A stretch of DNA of 62,000 bases, from positions 566,971 to 628,970 of the forward strand of contig JAQGDQ010000050.1 of the NCBI GenBank assembly GCA_030141605.1. The letters run 5' to 3'. Shown in pieces: positions 1-22,109 of the stretch. The stretch's first letter is position 1; each line of letters starts with the position of its first letter. Below the pieces are notes generated by a model, which was not told where the DNA came from, did not search any database, and saw only the letters and a list, made by a program, of their open reading frames with translations. The translations under genes were made by a program, and so were the position numbers. Source of the stretch: Tubiluchus corallicola (taxonomy: Eukaryota; Priapulida; Priapulimorpha; Priapulimorphida; Tubiluchidae).

Positions 1-1378
1 ACAATATTTACGATCGTCAGAATTTTCATATCTTTGAATAACCTGTTTTGTATGAGATCTTTCATGTGAAAAGTCATTATTCTTCAAATTTCTTCTGAAT
101 TTTCACTAATCCATATTATCATTATAAGAATTGCCCTATTATACAATTGAACAGTATAGTCAAAATGAGAGTAGGATAGAGCATGATACAAATTTCTTAG
201 TGTAGTTTTATTTAAAATCTTACTAGCTTTTTCATTACACCAATGACTTTGCTTAGTTTATTACATGTATAATTAATATGACTTATCCGTGATAATTTTT
301 ATGCAGCGTATCGTAAGTACTGAATATTATATTACAAAACAGCTGCACTTTACGAATATACCCGCCATAATGTGTCAATTAATTCCCTGGTAATCCACCA
401 AGTAAGGACTAGCTATTAATTAATCGTTACATTCATTACTGCACACGTGAGCCTGTATTTATGATATATCTGCTCCTGATAAGCCTATACGATGCAGTGA
501 ATCAGTCTGTAGAACGTTCATTTCTGGCCCTTATTTTATTCATTGCATGCAGCGTAATCGTCTTACAAGTTAATCTCTCTACTTAATACAGCTGTAATCG
601 AGTGTGTTGACACACCACGTCCCTGCTCAGCTATACAGACAGCAGTTTATTTAGGTATCTTTGACGACAGACATTTTTTATGTTCCTGCCTCCTGTGCCG
701 CAGTAATAAGTACGGTACTTAATTATTAATTAATGCTTCGTGCAATGCCGATGATTGTCACTATCAGTTACTTATAAAGGAACGCGCACTTAAGATGTGC
801 TACGGCACCACATCTAGAAAAATTTTAAAAAATGAAAATATTAGAAATTTTATCGTCGAACTGCCTGCCAGTGATTTGTAAACGTCAATTTTAAAACTCC
901 TCAGCTATAATTGCCGTGTGTGCTGTGACATTTCGCTGAATTTTTTAGTTCATTTCGAGATAACATGTCTTATAAATAGGTCTATACAAAACTTGCAGAT
1001 TTTAATCAATTAGCTGAAATATGAGCACCTACTTTTTATGTTTTTTTGAATACATTTTTCTGTAAAAGTCAATTGAACACTTGAATTTCTAGTTGTTATT
1101 TGAACAGTGCCATTACTTATAGTCTTATGTAATTCTCATACGCTGACATCTACAGGTCCTATTACTCGTAATTTAAATTGGAACTACTATAAGTAGGACC
1201 ATATTGTTTTTGATAGTACGTTTATGGAAGCTACCATTCAAGTTTAAATAAAATCTGCAATCTGAATTTTAATTTAAATTCTGCGTTATATACAGTCTTC
1301 ATATAGTACCGTTATGCAAAGGCAAAATAACAATATTAATCATACTTTGAATGTTGATTAAAAATAAAGATTAAAGAT
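1..1378. other. Noncoding AT-rich sequence
   Basis: No ORF, splice-supported exon or repeat array is visible. TAATTA-type homeodomain core motifs are frequent, for example around 410-430 and 715-735. It could be upstream regulatory DNA of the SKOR gene, but nothing proves that. Confidence 0.4.
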
Positions 1379-1607
<229 letters not shown>

Positions 1608-3890
1608 TTCTTTTCTATATAGAATTTTTGCGCTGCATGTCCAGTTTTGGTGCAGGTCACTGAACTATTGTAATTGCGGATGGCGGGCCTTCAACAATAA
1701 GAGATGTTTTTAATACGTATCCAACTTAGCTGCCTGTAAAATTTAGTTCCTTGATTAAATATTGCACAGCCAAAAATAGAAAGCTTAGTAAACCACAGAA
1801 CTTAATTTAAGTCTAAATAATTTTACTGTATTTTTCTCCTAAAGTTAGTTCTCAAGTGCATCATACAAATATGAAACTGTATGTTCATATAAAAAGTTTA
1901 ATTTCAGTGTCACTTATTTTGACAATTGGTTCTGGCTTGCTAGAATAAGCCTCTGTTTTATTTGTGTCTTTTTTTGCTTTGGTGTTTTAAATATTTGTAG
2001 AATCGCCCCCACATATATGTCGTAATTCCGGTGGAAAATGTCGGCCGGATTTCTGATTACTTTTTCGGTAGAGCTGCGCCAATTTATCAATGAAGGAAGC
2101 CGCAGCTAATAAGAGGGCAAAGTTGATACAATTGATGATTAGTTTGATCGGGATGTATCTCTGAGTGGAGTCTGCGGATTTACTTTTCAATAATTTGATC
2201 AGATCGCAACGCAGCGTAATAAACAGAATTTCCTGGCAATCACGGCTTCAGGCACTGATATTAGAAAACGTATTCAATTAACTGCGGAAATTTGCTCATT
2301 ATTATGACGATTCGTTAGATTAGACATATCAAGACGAGATGTAGCAGTATTTTGATCACTGCTTTAGAGTATACAGGCTCAGTACATGCCTGCCGTGGCT
2401 TTGTTAGGCCTTTTCGGCTTTCACAAGATTTACGGACTAGCTACGCAACTGACAAAACAGGAATATATTGTTATTTATATATGATTTAATCGTTATTTTT
2501 ATTATAACTTTAGATGCAACATGTGACAGCAGGTAAACTATTTATATTTCGACAACGTTAGTAAAATCGAACAAAAATTCAAACGCGATCATAAATAAAA
2601 AATACACAACTTTTGGTAAATATTGTGCCTAGGCTTTCGTGAGATATTCGAGCGAGATGTTTTAAGAAGGTGGCCCATGCTCAGTATAATAATTATTGTC
2701 ATTATATCGACTATTATATTAATGGAATTTTCGGGTGCAGTCCAATATACCCACAGTATTGTCAATTCTATTGTTGAAAGTCGCCTGCAGCCCATCATTA
2801 TAACAGACAATATAATTGAAAAAATAACTCATCGAGTGTTTTCAACCTTTCTTTTTTGAGGTTTCTTTCCACATCACGATTATCCTAAGATACAAACTTA
2901 AAATTCGTTATTTATTAGAAAAGCTCATTTGCTATTATATAAGATTTACTATCTTACGTGAACTTATATGCCTAGACGACTCACGTCAAAACTCGATAAA
3001 CATTTGTAACATAAACTTTGAAGAGCATTCATTAATGTTACTCTGACTTATACACAATACATGATTAAAGGTTCTAACATTAGTAAAAAAGAGTTATTGA
3101 ATAATAATTGCATTAGCGTAAGCCCATCTTAAAACAGCAGACATTGTTTTGAAAAATCTGAAACAAAGTCGTACATTTTATTACTGGTATTTTGTTTATT
3201 TTAAAGATGCTTTAAATAAACTCTCCTTATACTCATTTCTTGATTATTAGTCCATTAAACTAATTTCTTTAATGAATTTTGTTGTTTATGTTTTATTTTA
3301 TTTAGTTCTCTTTTGCTTTTTAAGTGCTACTCTGGCTTGTGAGCTTAAAATGCAAATAAAGTGGTGTATTATGATGAGTAACGATTATGAATAGCGATAT
3401 TTTAGTAGACCAGCTTTTACTACATTCCCAAATTACAACTAAAACAACGCTTCAATATAAACTCCAGCCTATGGGTTTAATTTAGCATAGCGGGTGGCAA
3501 GTGAAGAAATAATTTTCCGTCTTCAGCAATATTGAATGAATCCATGTTATTTAACGCACTATAGAGAACATCTTAATTATCAACTGTAATCCGATCAGCT
3601 CCCTCAAACAACTGCCCTGATTGTAAAGTGCGCGGAATACAAATGTGCGCGCCTCATTAATGACAATAATAACTAAACTTTCGGGATTAACCTTATAAAC
3701 TGCAGCTGCTGCCACTGCCCAAATTTAATCAAGAATAGCTAGAAACTGATTCTCTGCTGCCTACAGGCATCTCCAACTAGCATGGCTTAATTCTGAACTG
3801 ATATACAGTTAGAACATTATTCTGTGGGAACAATTTAGCGAAAAATATGCGTTGCGTGATCATTGAGATGAAGATTTATACCTTTAGATG
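1608..3890. other. Noncoding sequence upstream of the SKOR exon
   Basis: Short ORFs only (at most about 80 codons), none with recognisable content. No clear exon. Confidence 0.4.
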
Positions 3891-3892
3891 TC

Positions 3893-4690
3893 TAACACTT
3901 GTAGAGAGAGACCTATCTCTTGTAGGAGCTATAACTTTTAAAAAAACTTACCATTTCTTGAAACTAATTACTTGCAGAAACTTATCGTATGTCGAAACAT
4001 ACGGTTATGGAGAGTACTACAAACCTATCACTTGTAAAATGTTTTCCTTTGTTGTAGAGACCTATTACCTGCAGAAACCTGTCACTTGTTGAGATCTATA
4101 GTTTTTAGAGGTTATCATTTGTAGAGACATATTACTAAATCTTGTAGGAACCTATCTCTTGTCAAAACATGTCAGTTGTACAGACCTATCACTTGTAGAG
4201 ACCTATCACTTGTAGAAACCTATCACTTGCTGAGATCTGTAGTTTGTAAAGGTCATCACTTGTAGAGACCTATCACTTGTAGAGACCTTTCACTTGTAGA
4301 GACCTATCACTTGTAGAAACCTATCACTAGTAGAAACCTATCACTTGCTGAGATCTGTAGTTTGTAAAGGTCATCACTTGTAGAGGCCTTTCACTTGTAG
4401 AAACCTATCACTAGTAGAAACCTATCACTTGCTGAGATCTGTAGTTTGTAAAGGTCATCACTTGTAGAGACCTATCACTTGCAGAAACATATAAAACTAT
4501 CCGTTACAAGTGATGAATTCAAGCATGGGTGCCTGGAAAGCAATAAGCTTGTGTTCGAGTCCCAGTGGAGGTACAAACCTTTTCAGACTATAAAATTTAG
4601 TATTGCTTTCGTGCATTTATTAGATTATGGAGACCTATCATTTATAGAAATCAATCACTTGTACAGACCTAACAATTATAGAGTCCTAGA
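3893..4690. repeat. Degenerate minisatellite, about 17-18 bp unit with a higher-order unit
   Basis: The unit reads approximately ACCTATCACTTGTAGAG and is repeated many times. From about 4170 it is organised into a longer block that also contains TTGCTGAGATCTGTAGTTTG and AAAGGTCATC. That block recurs at about 4220, 4350 and 4430. The 3' edge decays into single-copy DNA after about 4480, with isolated units until about 4690. The ORFs at 3847-4092 and 4479-4784 are read through this array and are not genes. Confidence 0.93.
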
Positions 4691-5037
4691 ACTTTTAGAT
4701 CCTTTCCATCGCAATCAGTTTGCTATGTTTCCAAGTTTTTCATGTTTCAGTAATTCTGCACATACGGTAAAAAATGTGCATTAGTCAATCAGTCAGTCAT
4801 TCAATCACTCAGTCGGTTGGTCAGTCATGAATGTTGTCTGTTGTCGCACGCTCTCTCTTGCTTACTATACGTTATACATACATTATACGCATAATAAATT
4901 TGTGAGTTTTGTTTTAAAATGTATTGCTGCCAAATTTCCAATTTGGAAGCATAAATCTTTGTTTGAAATTGCGCTAATTTATTGTGTCTTTCATTGCTAA
5001 TTAATTTTACCAATAATTTCGTTTTCTTTGACAACAG

Positions 5038-14008
<8,971 letters not shown>

Positions 14009-15950
14009 GACAATGATGCATGAAAATTTGCTGTGTAATCAAGTTAAAATAATTATTTATTGTAGAGAAGCAAATTTGCTTAAAAACAATTTTTTTCAAA
14101 AGATCATATAAATACCGTATTCTTGACTATATAACTAATATAAATGTCTTAGATTTATTTAAGCCTGTGTCGTGTTTTTTTCTGTATTTGTATTAATATT
14201 ATCATCTGCAATTTTTAAGATAAATGTTTTGTATAATAGTTTATAGTTTAAGTTGTACAAGCACTAAAATTGTGCATGGTGCTTATGTTATTTGGCGATA
14301 AAAAGTTTATACAGGACGCAGTCATGAAAATGTAAAATCCACTCACAGGTATAGAGCAATGATTAGTACTTAAAGCTTAATTATATGCAAATAAGTAGTG
14401 CAAAAATATAAAATACTATAGACTTGACAGAGCTGTAGTATGAACGAATGTTAACCTGACTCTGTAACATTAAATCTGTAAAATTTTATAGTGTATATTT
14501 GCTGATTTTCTTTTGGGTAGCTCACAGAATTGCATTATTCTTGCGAAAACGTTTCTGGTCAAAATAAATTGCCTAAAGACAACTCCAAAGTGTAATTACG
14601 AATTTTCTAAAATTGTAATATTTACCTTATGATTGGGGTTGTTTTTGTACTTTCAGTTAAGGTACACTGTCATCAAAAAGAGCTACAAACTAGGCAGAAC
14701 AATTATCTTCTGTCACCATGCGTGCACAACGGTTCAAAACTCACAAAATTGTCCTGACAGGAAGCAGATCTTTTTGTAAACAAAGCACGTCATTAGTGAC
14801 TTCTTCTAAGTGCAAAAAATGTAGTAAAGTCCGCCCTAGAAGCTGTTGAGATAATAAAGTGAAATTTTGGTTATTTTATATTATATTCTTACCATGAAAT
14901 TTAAAAGAAATATTTCAGTCTCTACTTCTGCCAGTCTAGAAAATTTATAGAAACTTCGCATTGTTTAACGTTTTTGTCCTTTATTTGTGCTAATTACAGC
15001 TCCCTATGGTAACCGCCATAAACAAACCGAGTTTCTAGTGATTAGGTCGACTTATTGATGGGAAAAGCGACTAGTATTTTCTACAGCTTAGACCAATCAA
15101 TATTTTCGAAACCAAAAATTAATTTGTTAATTAATTAGCTAACTAATTGACCGGCAAAATGCTTGTTTTCCTGTCTTGTAAACTTGCGGAATTATTGTGA
15201 GAATAGGATTACCTAGAATTAAATTTAATATATAATTGCTGTATCAGCTAAATCTCTTGTTTTTTGTTAGGTATTTACATGCATGACGCTCAATTTAAAT
15301 GTTACGCATGCGCATAAGCGGTTGTTATTTACATGTTTTAAGCAACTTTTAATTTTCTCCGTGGGATATACGTTTCTCGTTAAGCAAATTAAGTCAAAGA
15401 AAATGCTTTATTCCGCTGAGTGTTACATTTAATTAGACGCAAATATTTTTGATAAAGTAGTATCAGTGCCTATTAATCTGACAATTAATTTCTGAACATC
15501 AAAAGGCTTACCGATCGCTTAATTAGGCATGAATTTTGAATGGCGCAAGAAGGTTATTACAGGAGCAGATTTAAGCCTCAAACTTTGCTGAATGCATCAC
15601 AGATTTGCAAGGTTACAACAGTTAAAGTCTTCAGAAATGTGAGTGTCCTATTAACGAGTGTGTTCCTATACTAGTTTAGTGTGAATTTAATTGGTTTGAT
15701 TACAAAACAATTCATTTAGGAATAATGCAGCGACTTCAGTAGCGTCACAAATTATTTTCACTTCTCTTTTCGATGTAAAGTAACCAATTTCAATCGTTAC
15801 ATCTCAAACAAATAATGTTGCTTTGGAACTATTAATTCAAAATGATAAACTACACGTTTTTAATGATAATTTGCTTATTTTAATTTTAAAGTACTCAGTC
15901 TTCGATTTTATTACAAAATATTTATTACGAATTAACATGTAGTGCCTGTG
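14009..15950. other. Noncoding sequence 3' of SKOR
   Basis: AT-rich, with no ORF of interest. It presumably includes the SKOR 3' UTR; AATAAA-like hexamers occur at about 14563 and further on. No other structure seen. Confidence 0.4.
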
Positions 15951-15952
15951 TT

Positions 15953-16246
15953 CACATACCTACTACAGCGTCTTTAAATGCGGTTAGGAATGTATCCTAC
16001 AGCGCACTGAACCTCATCATGGTTCACACCACGAGACGATAAAGTGCAGTTCCTACCAAATCATCTGCCAGAAGCTGTTGAAGCCTCTGAAGTTACCTAC
16101 GTGTTCAGGAAAACAGCTTCTGTGGTGTGGTACAGATGATATGACCGTATCCGCACTTTATCGCCTCGTGGTGTGAACCATGATGAGGTTCTGTGCACTG
16201 CAGGATACATTACTACCTGCATTTAAAGACACTGTAGTATGTATGT
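15953..16246. mobile_element. Large imperfect palindrome (foldback MITE-like)
   Basis: The left arm (about 15953-16052) and the complement of the right arm (about 16135-16246) share long identical runs: GTCTTTAAATGC, AATGTATCCT, GAACCTCATCATGGTTCACA and CGATAAAGTGC. A second complementary patch (AGAAGCTGTT against AACAGCTTCT) lies near the centre. The whole unit could fold into one hairpin. No ORF. It resembles a foldback transposon or a recent inverted duplication. Confidence 0.8.
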
Positions 16247-16439
16247 GCAGTGCAGCAGTACACACCTCTCACTACATTTAAAATTGTTTTTAGTAGACCT
16301 GTAACTGTTGCTAGTTAACGCTGATTGACGTTGATTAATAAATTAACATTGATCTATAAAATATTTGATCTCACAGACTCTCCTGATTAAAATCTTTATG
16401 GCGTTTGTAAAATGTGAAAATGCGATGATTAAATAATGT

Positions 16440-16790
16440 AATTACAAGTCTGGCTTCCCCGGGGACGAAGACACGAACAAAAGCGGAATTTTCGCCGCGG
16501 CTGTACATCACGCTGTTAATTATTTGAATTAAGTGCAGCAATATGCCGCCATGTCTCCCGGGAGCTGTGTTCAATATATGATACTGAGTGTAATTACTTA
16601 TACCTCCCTATATTTCAATTAAACCTAATTGCCTTAGTAATTGTGTTTTAGTTAACAGAGCGAGACGACGGGGAGCCATATGTACACTTTATCTTCGCCA
16701 TGTCAACACTTCACAAGCCGCGCTTTGGATGAGGTAGATCACGTGACCACGTCACGTGAGCAGCCGGATTTGTTTCTTTGTTGGTTGGTT
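16440..16790. promoter_or_regulatory. GC-richer patch with paired TCACGTGA palindromes
   Basis: Two perfect TCACGTGA octamers (16739-16746 and 16752-16759) lie 13 bp apart centre to centre, in a stretch with unusual CpG content for this window (CCCCGGGG, CGCCGCGG and CCCGGGAG nearby). TCACGTGA is the bHLH-Zip site used by USF/MITF/TFE-type factors. Candidate enhancer or promoter; no transcript start can be seen from sequence alone. Confidence 0.4.
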
Positions 16791-19700
16791 AACTTACTAA
16801 ATGTCATTACTAAAATTCTCTCAATTAATGCCATTAATAATACATGTCTAATGGTTTCTTAGCGTAAAGATTCGAAGAGGTTTGCTTACAAATTTCGACA
16901 TCATTGTAATCAATCTAATTAATTAATTTACACTACATAATTAATGTGTGTTACTAATTTCCACATGAATGTACAACGTAACCTTTTAATAAGACAGAGG
17001 GCATTTTAACAACATTTATATTTTACACGATGCCTGTATAATGTATATTATCAACATAATCATAGACAATTTTTACAAACATGCAGAAGTTAAATTTAAT
17101 TTACTAAAATCGAGCTTATAAAAAAGGGAGCGTGGACATTGCTTAGAATTATCAATGAAAGAACAAAAATAGTGCAACTGTCCCATTTTCCAAAAAAGAC
17201 GCTTCGTCACCAAAAAAAGTATAGCGAGTTCCAGAGGCTTCTAGACCATTGGAGCATTAGAATAGAAACGCAGATTAGATTAGATTATATTAGATTAGAA
17301 GACTCAGCCAATCAGAATGAGATGCGTCGAAGCTTTCTTTATTTTTAAGCTGTGATTTTTGACGAGGAGTTGGCTTTGCACGTGAATAACATTCTGATAA
17401 ATTCCCCCTCTCATTAGGTACGTACAGCAAACCACCAATTATTCGACTAAAATGCGTCCACGAGTATATGGCAATGTCGTCCAAAATTGGAAAGCTGGAC
17501 TCCATACACTATCCATATATAAGTCATGTATAAGTTTATAGTTCGTTTACAACTGTCTAAACGCCACATATGGACGTGAATAAACAGTCTCGTTATAAAT
17601 AACATAAAAATTACGATATCCAAAACTGGCTGTGCTTAATTTACCTATGCCAAAATTACCTATACCATATAACCAAATTTCCTATATGTCTTATATGCCT
17701 AAATGTTCTTTGTAATAAACAAATTGCATATGCAACTGGCGTATCTTAAAGACTTCCTATATATTTTTTTTCCAAAATAGTATCGAAATACTCGTATCCA
17801 ATTACCTACGCGTGCTCAAATCATTATACACTGTCTTACTAATAACACTTATATGCACAAGCGTTCACAAAACCATAGGAAGCCATTGATTGCACAGATT
17901 AGGATTTGCATTATACATATCCCACAAACGCCATCCCTCAGGCAATAAGCAATGGTAATCTAATATAATCTGATACTAGCTAGTCATCACTTGAACCTCC
18001 CGTAGGACTAACGTTAAATACATGAGCCAAGTTTTATATTGACTTAATGAAGTACAGAAAAATAGGGAAGGAATCCTAAAAGGGTATTACTGAATCTACG
18101 CACGACAAGGATCGAACATGATTGCTGTATCGTGAACACGGCTGTTACTTTTAAACAATGGCCTCAAACATTACGTTCTGAGTTCTGATTAAGAGCGCCA
18201 TTGATCGATTTTTGTCTTCGAACTTCTGTCGCCATTCTTACGCCAAACAAAAATCATATGTATATCACAGTCATCTAACTTCCAGCCTACTGCAGGTTTT
18301 CCATAGTTTCCGATTTTTGCGAAGTCATTAGAAGTTCAAACAATGGCTTCCCTTTTATTGAACAGAAGTTGTCAGTGATTTTGAAATTCGAAATTTATTC
18401 TGATGAAAAACAACTTCGAAATTTTTCAAATCGGGTCTAAATGATTTTTTTAAAGGGTACAGCTAATTTATGAGCTGCCATTCTTGAGCTCCTGTTAAAG
18501 AAAATATAATTAATGATAGGAACGCAGTATTATAACTTATTGAGCATGCAATATAGTTCATTTGCAAAACCTTCCTTTTTATTGCTTTAGCAAAAAAGGT
18601 GCTAGTAAGGAGGTGTCAAAATAAGAAACGGATTAATTACATTTAGCTGTTGGTCAATGCCAATACGGTGCGCACGTTTTTCAGGCTAATATTGCTCATA
18701 GTAATAAAATAAATTTATTTTTCTGTCGTTTATCGAATAAAAATTTATTTATTTGCGAAATTTATTTACATTTACAATTACATCACTTAGTTTGCACCGT
18801 AAAGTTTCCTGAGCATTGTTCTGATCATGACGTATATAGCTTAACTACTCGTTGCACAAGGTAGACAATTTATTTCTGTGCAAATGTAAATATTTGCGTT
18901 ACAGGTAGATTAGCTAAGATTGGGTTAACGTAATTGAGAATAACTAAACGATAAATTAATTAATCAATTAATTGATTCGGTTTAGTGGGTTTGTCGGTTC
19001 AATATCTGTAATTTTGTATAAGTCCTATTATTTTAATTAGTTTTCGTATGACGCTGTTTTATAAAAGCGCTAAACAACGAAGTATTTTTGTAAAAAAAAA
19101 AGCTAAGAAAAACAAGACCTTCATAATATTAAAGTCATTTTTAATTTTCTCTGATGGCTGCTGTGATTTGATGCCTTACTAAAACCAACAGTGAATCGGG
19201 GGCCATGTTTGTCATCCTTAGAATAACACCGCGCCGTACGTATGTCGGAAATTACTGAGAATCAGTCGCCTGAGAATTGTATCAACAAAATAAGGAAATT
19301 GAATGACAGCTCGGCTTTAACTTACATTACACAGAATAGCATTCAAATTCCATATGTCAAAACACAATTACTGGGATGTCCATTACTCGGTTAACAGTGG
19401 TAACCTCAAGAGAGTTTCCTTGACGATGAGGTACGTGCGTATATTACAGAGATATGCGGAAATACAAGATTCTCGAAAAGTTGAACATCAAATAAGAATA
19501 TTCGGAAAACTCTTAATAATTAAAGACAATAGTCCAAGGATAAGTGATTTTTATGGTGATTAGCACTCAAATTGATCAGAAGGCCTTTGTTTTGACAGTT
19601 ACTTGTTAACTTTCACGATAGATGTTTCACAGTTTTAGTTCGTATTTCATGGCATTCATTACTTCTTTTTAAATGGATAAATAACAGCTCGTAAAAATTT

Positions 19701-20584
19701 ATGTGCCTCCTTCTCCTTTTATTTTTCTTTCAGGATTACATATGCCACTTTGTTCGACACCTAATCAATTTTTAGATACAATACTAACTAAATGAAATTG
19801 TTCTAGTAATAACAAGGACATTAAACTAGACATACTAACTAAGTATGTCTAGACATACTAACTAAGCGTTTAAATAGTCAGTAATTCCTCTAGCATCAAT
19901 GAACGAAAAAGCATTTAAAAATTGCCTTTTGAACTATACTAGTGTTGGACTAAAATCTGTTATAATCACAATGGTTCGCGGATTAGGTCATCCCATTGGA
20001 GTTGTAAATTGGATGGTAAGATTAAATAGAAACCAGACGGTACAGTCTAGTGGAACACGTCCGGTATTGCGGCTGGGTAATACCACATACTTTAAAAATG
20101 GCACCTGCTGTTGCCCTGCCGCGGTGTTTATGGCAAAAGCGGGTTAATAATTGTCTGTGTTATGTAGGTATAGAATTGTTATTTACAGTCAACAAAGAGT
20201 TGAATTGTTCATCCAAAAGCCGACTTTAAATAAAGATTGTTATAATATTACATTTGTTAGGTCAGTATTGACTTTTTCACATGCATTTCTTTCCTGTCGA
20301 CTAGATGGGTTTTAAAAACGTAAGAAATTCGTTCGTTTCATGATGATCTAATCATTTCCATAATTATTTAGTAGTGAATTGCTCGAGTATGAGCAAACTA
20401 AAACTGTTATTAGGTAACATTAAGAATAAATAACGTTAATGAGAATATCGTATCGTTACTGAATTAGCTGATGTACAAAATGAAGTAAGAAGCAAGGCCG
20501 TGGAAGACAGAACAGAATTAATAAGCTGTAGCTACTACTACTACGATTGCGACTACGACCACGACAATGACTCCAGCTAAGCAC
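16791..20584. other. Noncoding intergenic sequence
   Basis: No convincing gene. Small ORFs (17139-17348, 19354-19563, 19899-20147) have no recognisable content. GATTAGATTATATTAGATTA-type motifs at about 17271-17300 and their complement at about 17955-17975 may be ends of an old element, but the arms are short. Confidence 0.35.
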
Positions 20585-20922
<338 letters not shown>

Positions 20923-21699
20923 ATGCCAACAGAATAGAACGGTAAAGAACTTGTATTGGTCATTAAATCCAAGGCAGTATTTGTATTCCTTGTTTTACAA
21001 TTAGCTCAAGGCAGTTTATCCAACAACCCATGACAAACTGCGAAAATCTCGGACATGTAGACAGTAATATTATCACCTAGACAAGTCAGTCATGTGCTAC
21101 CCTACGTTGGTTTCTTACGCTGGTGCTGTATTGGATCAGACAAGTTGAATGTATGGTACGTAAGTGCTTACACTTTACTTAACAGGTGTTAAAAGTGCAA
21201 GTTATGTATCCTACTGAAAATAGTGGATGAGCTGACAGCTTCAGCTGTGACAAATGTGACAGTAATAGCTGTGATATAATGTTGAATGCTTTATAAATAT
21301 TAAATTTGTTTCCTTTTACTGCTTATACTGGCAATATAGTACTGCACATATTCTGTTTTCAGGTTTAATTACAAATATGCAGCCGATATAAAGATGCCAA
21401 AGAAATAGAAAACGATGTAAAATATCTATTGCAGGTTAAACAAATTCCAAAAAACCACTATAGGCGGTTATGCAATGTTATGCATAGCTAAATAAGCTCT
21501 AACTTAGGGCCTTGCAATCTGGAAAAGCCTCAAATTTTCGGATCTTTCCTTGTATTTAAAATTTAAACATTTGTCGATATGTAATTTGATTATGAGACAT
21601 TGTGGAAGCCCATTTAGAGCTGATTTTAGTTCGCACGTTTCAGACATCCTCATAATACCCCTACAGAGGTACCACCACCACCAAAGGCAGCTATAGTAA
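20923..21699. other. Noncoding intergenic sequence
   Basis: No gene or repeat recognised. Confidence 0.35.
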
Positions 21700-21921
21700 G
21701 TTACTATTAGTAACTTCGGAAAAATCATTGTTGTAGGCATAGATAACAAGGTTTGGGTTGTTGCGGAAAACTCTGATAAAGCTATTGCTAATGAGCAAAA
21801 TACCAACAATAATTCCTGGGTAGAAGAATGCCCTCGTATAATATCTGCTTTGGTTCAAAGTGCTTTCTCTAATGTTGCGCCTGTAATCAACTTTGGCTTA
21901 CCTGGACAAATTGGTAAGTAG
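21700..21921 (+). other. Unassigned exon-like ORF
   Basis: An open frame without Met runs from 21700 to TAG at 21919-21921. It has balanced codon use and includes VVGIDNKVWVVAE and SWVEECPRIISALVQ. A strong donor ATTG|GTAAGT lies at 21913 and a possible acceptor (ACTATTAG) at 21710. I do not recognise the family and found no partner exon. It could be an internal exon of an unseen gene, a pseudogene fragment, or chance. Confidence 0.25.
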
Positions 21922-22109
21922 AAGAGGCCATTTTTTAAATCAGCTTCAGTATTATTGTATTCGATTCGCAAATAAATATAACCTCCGTGTGTCTTTGTAA
22001 CTATTATTTATATGGCATACTAATTACAAAACAGTTCAATAACTCACTCATTTGTGAGTGTTGCGCCATCTTTCGAGACTGTACAGTACAGTAAGTCTTT
22101 AAACAGAAA

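Noticed and set aside
4479-4784. ORF of 101 codons, and a tRNA-like GTGTTCGAGTCCCAG at about 4553
   Set aside because: The ORF runs through minisatellite remnants. The B-box-like string has no convincing A box or acceptor stem, so no tRNA or SINE call.
18080-18180. tRNA-like GTTCGATCC on the minus strand
   Set aside because: The flanking sequence does not form the other arms of a tRNA; at most a decayed SINE piece.
19899-20147. 82-codon ORF
   Set aside because: No family recognised and no splice partner; composition is not clearly coding.
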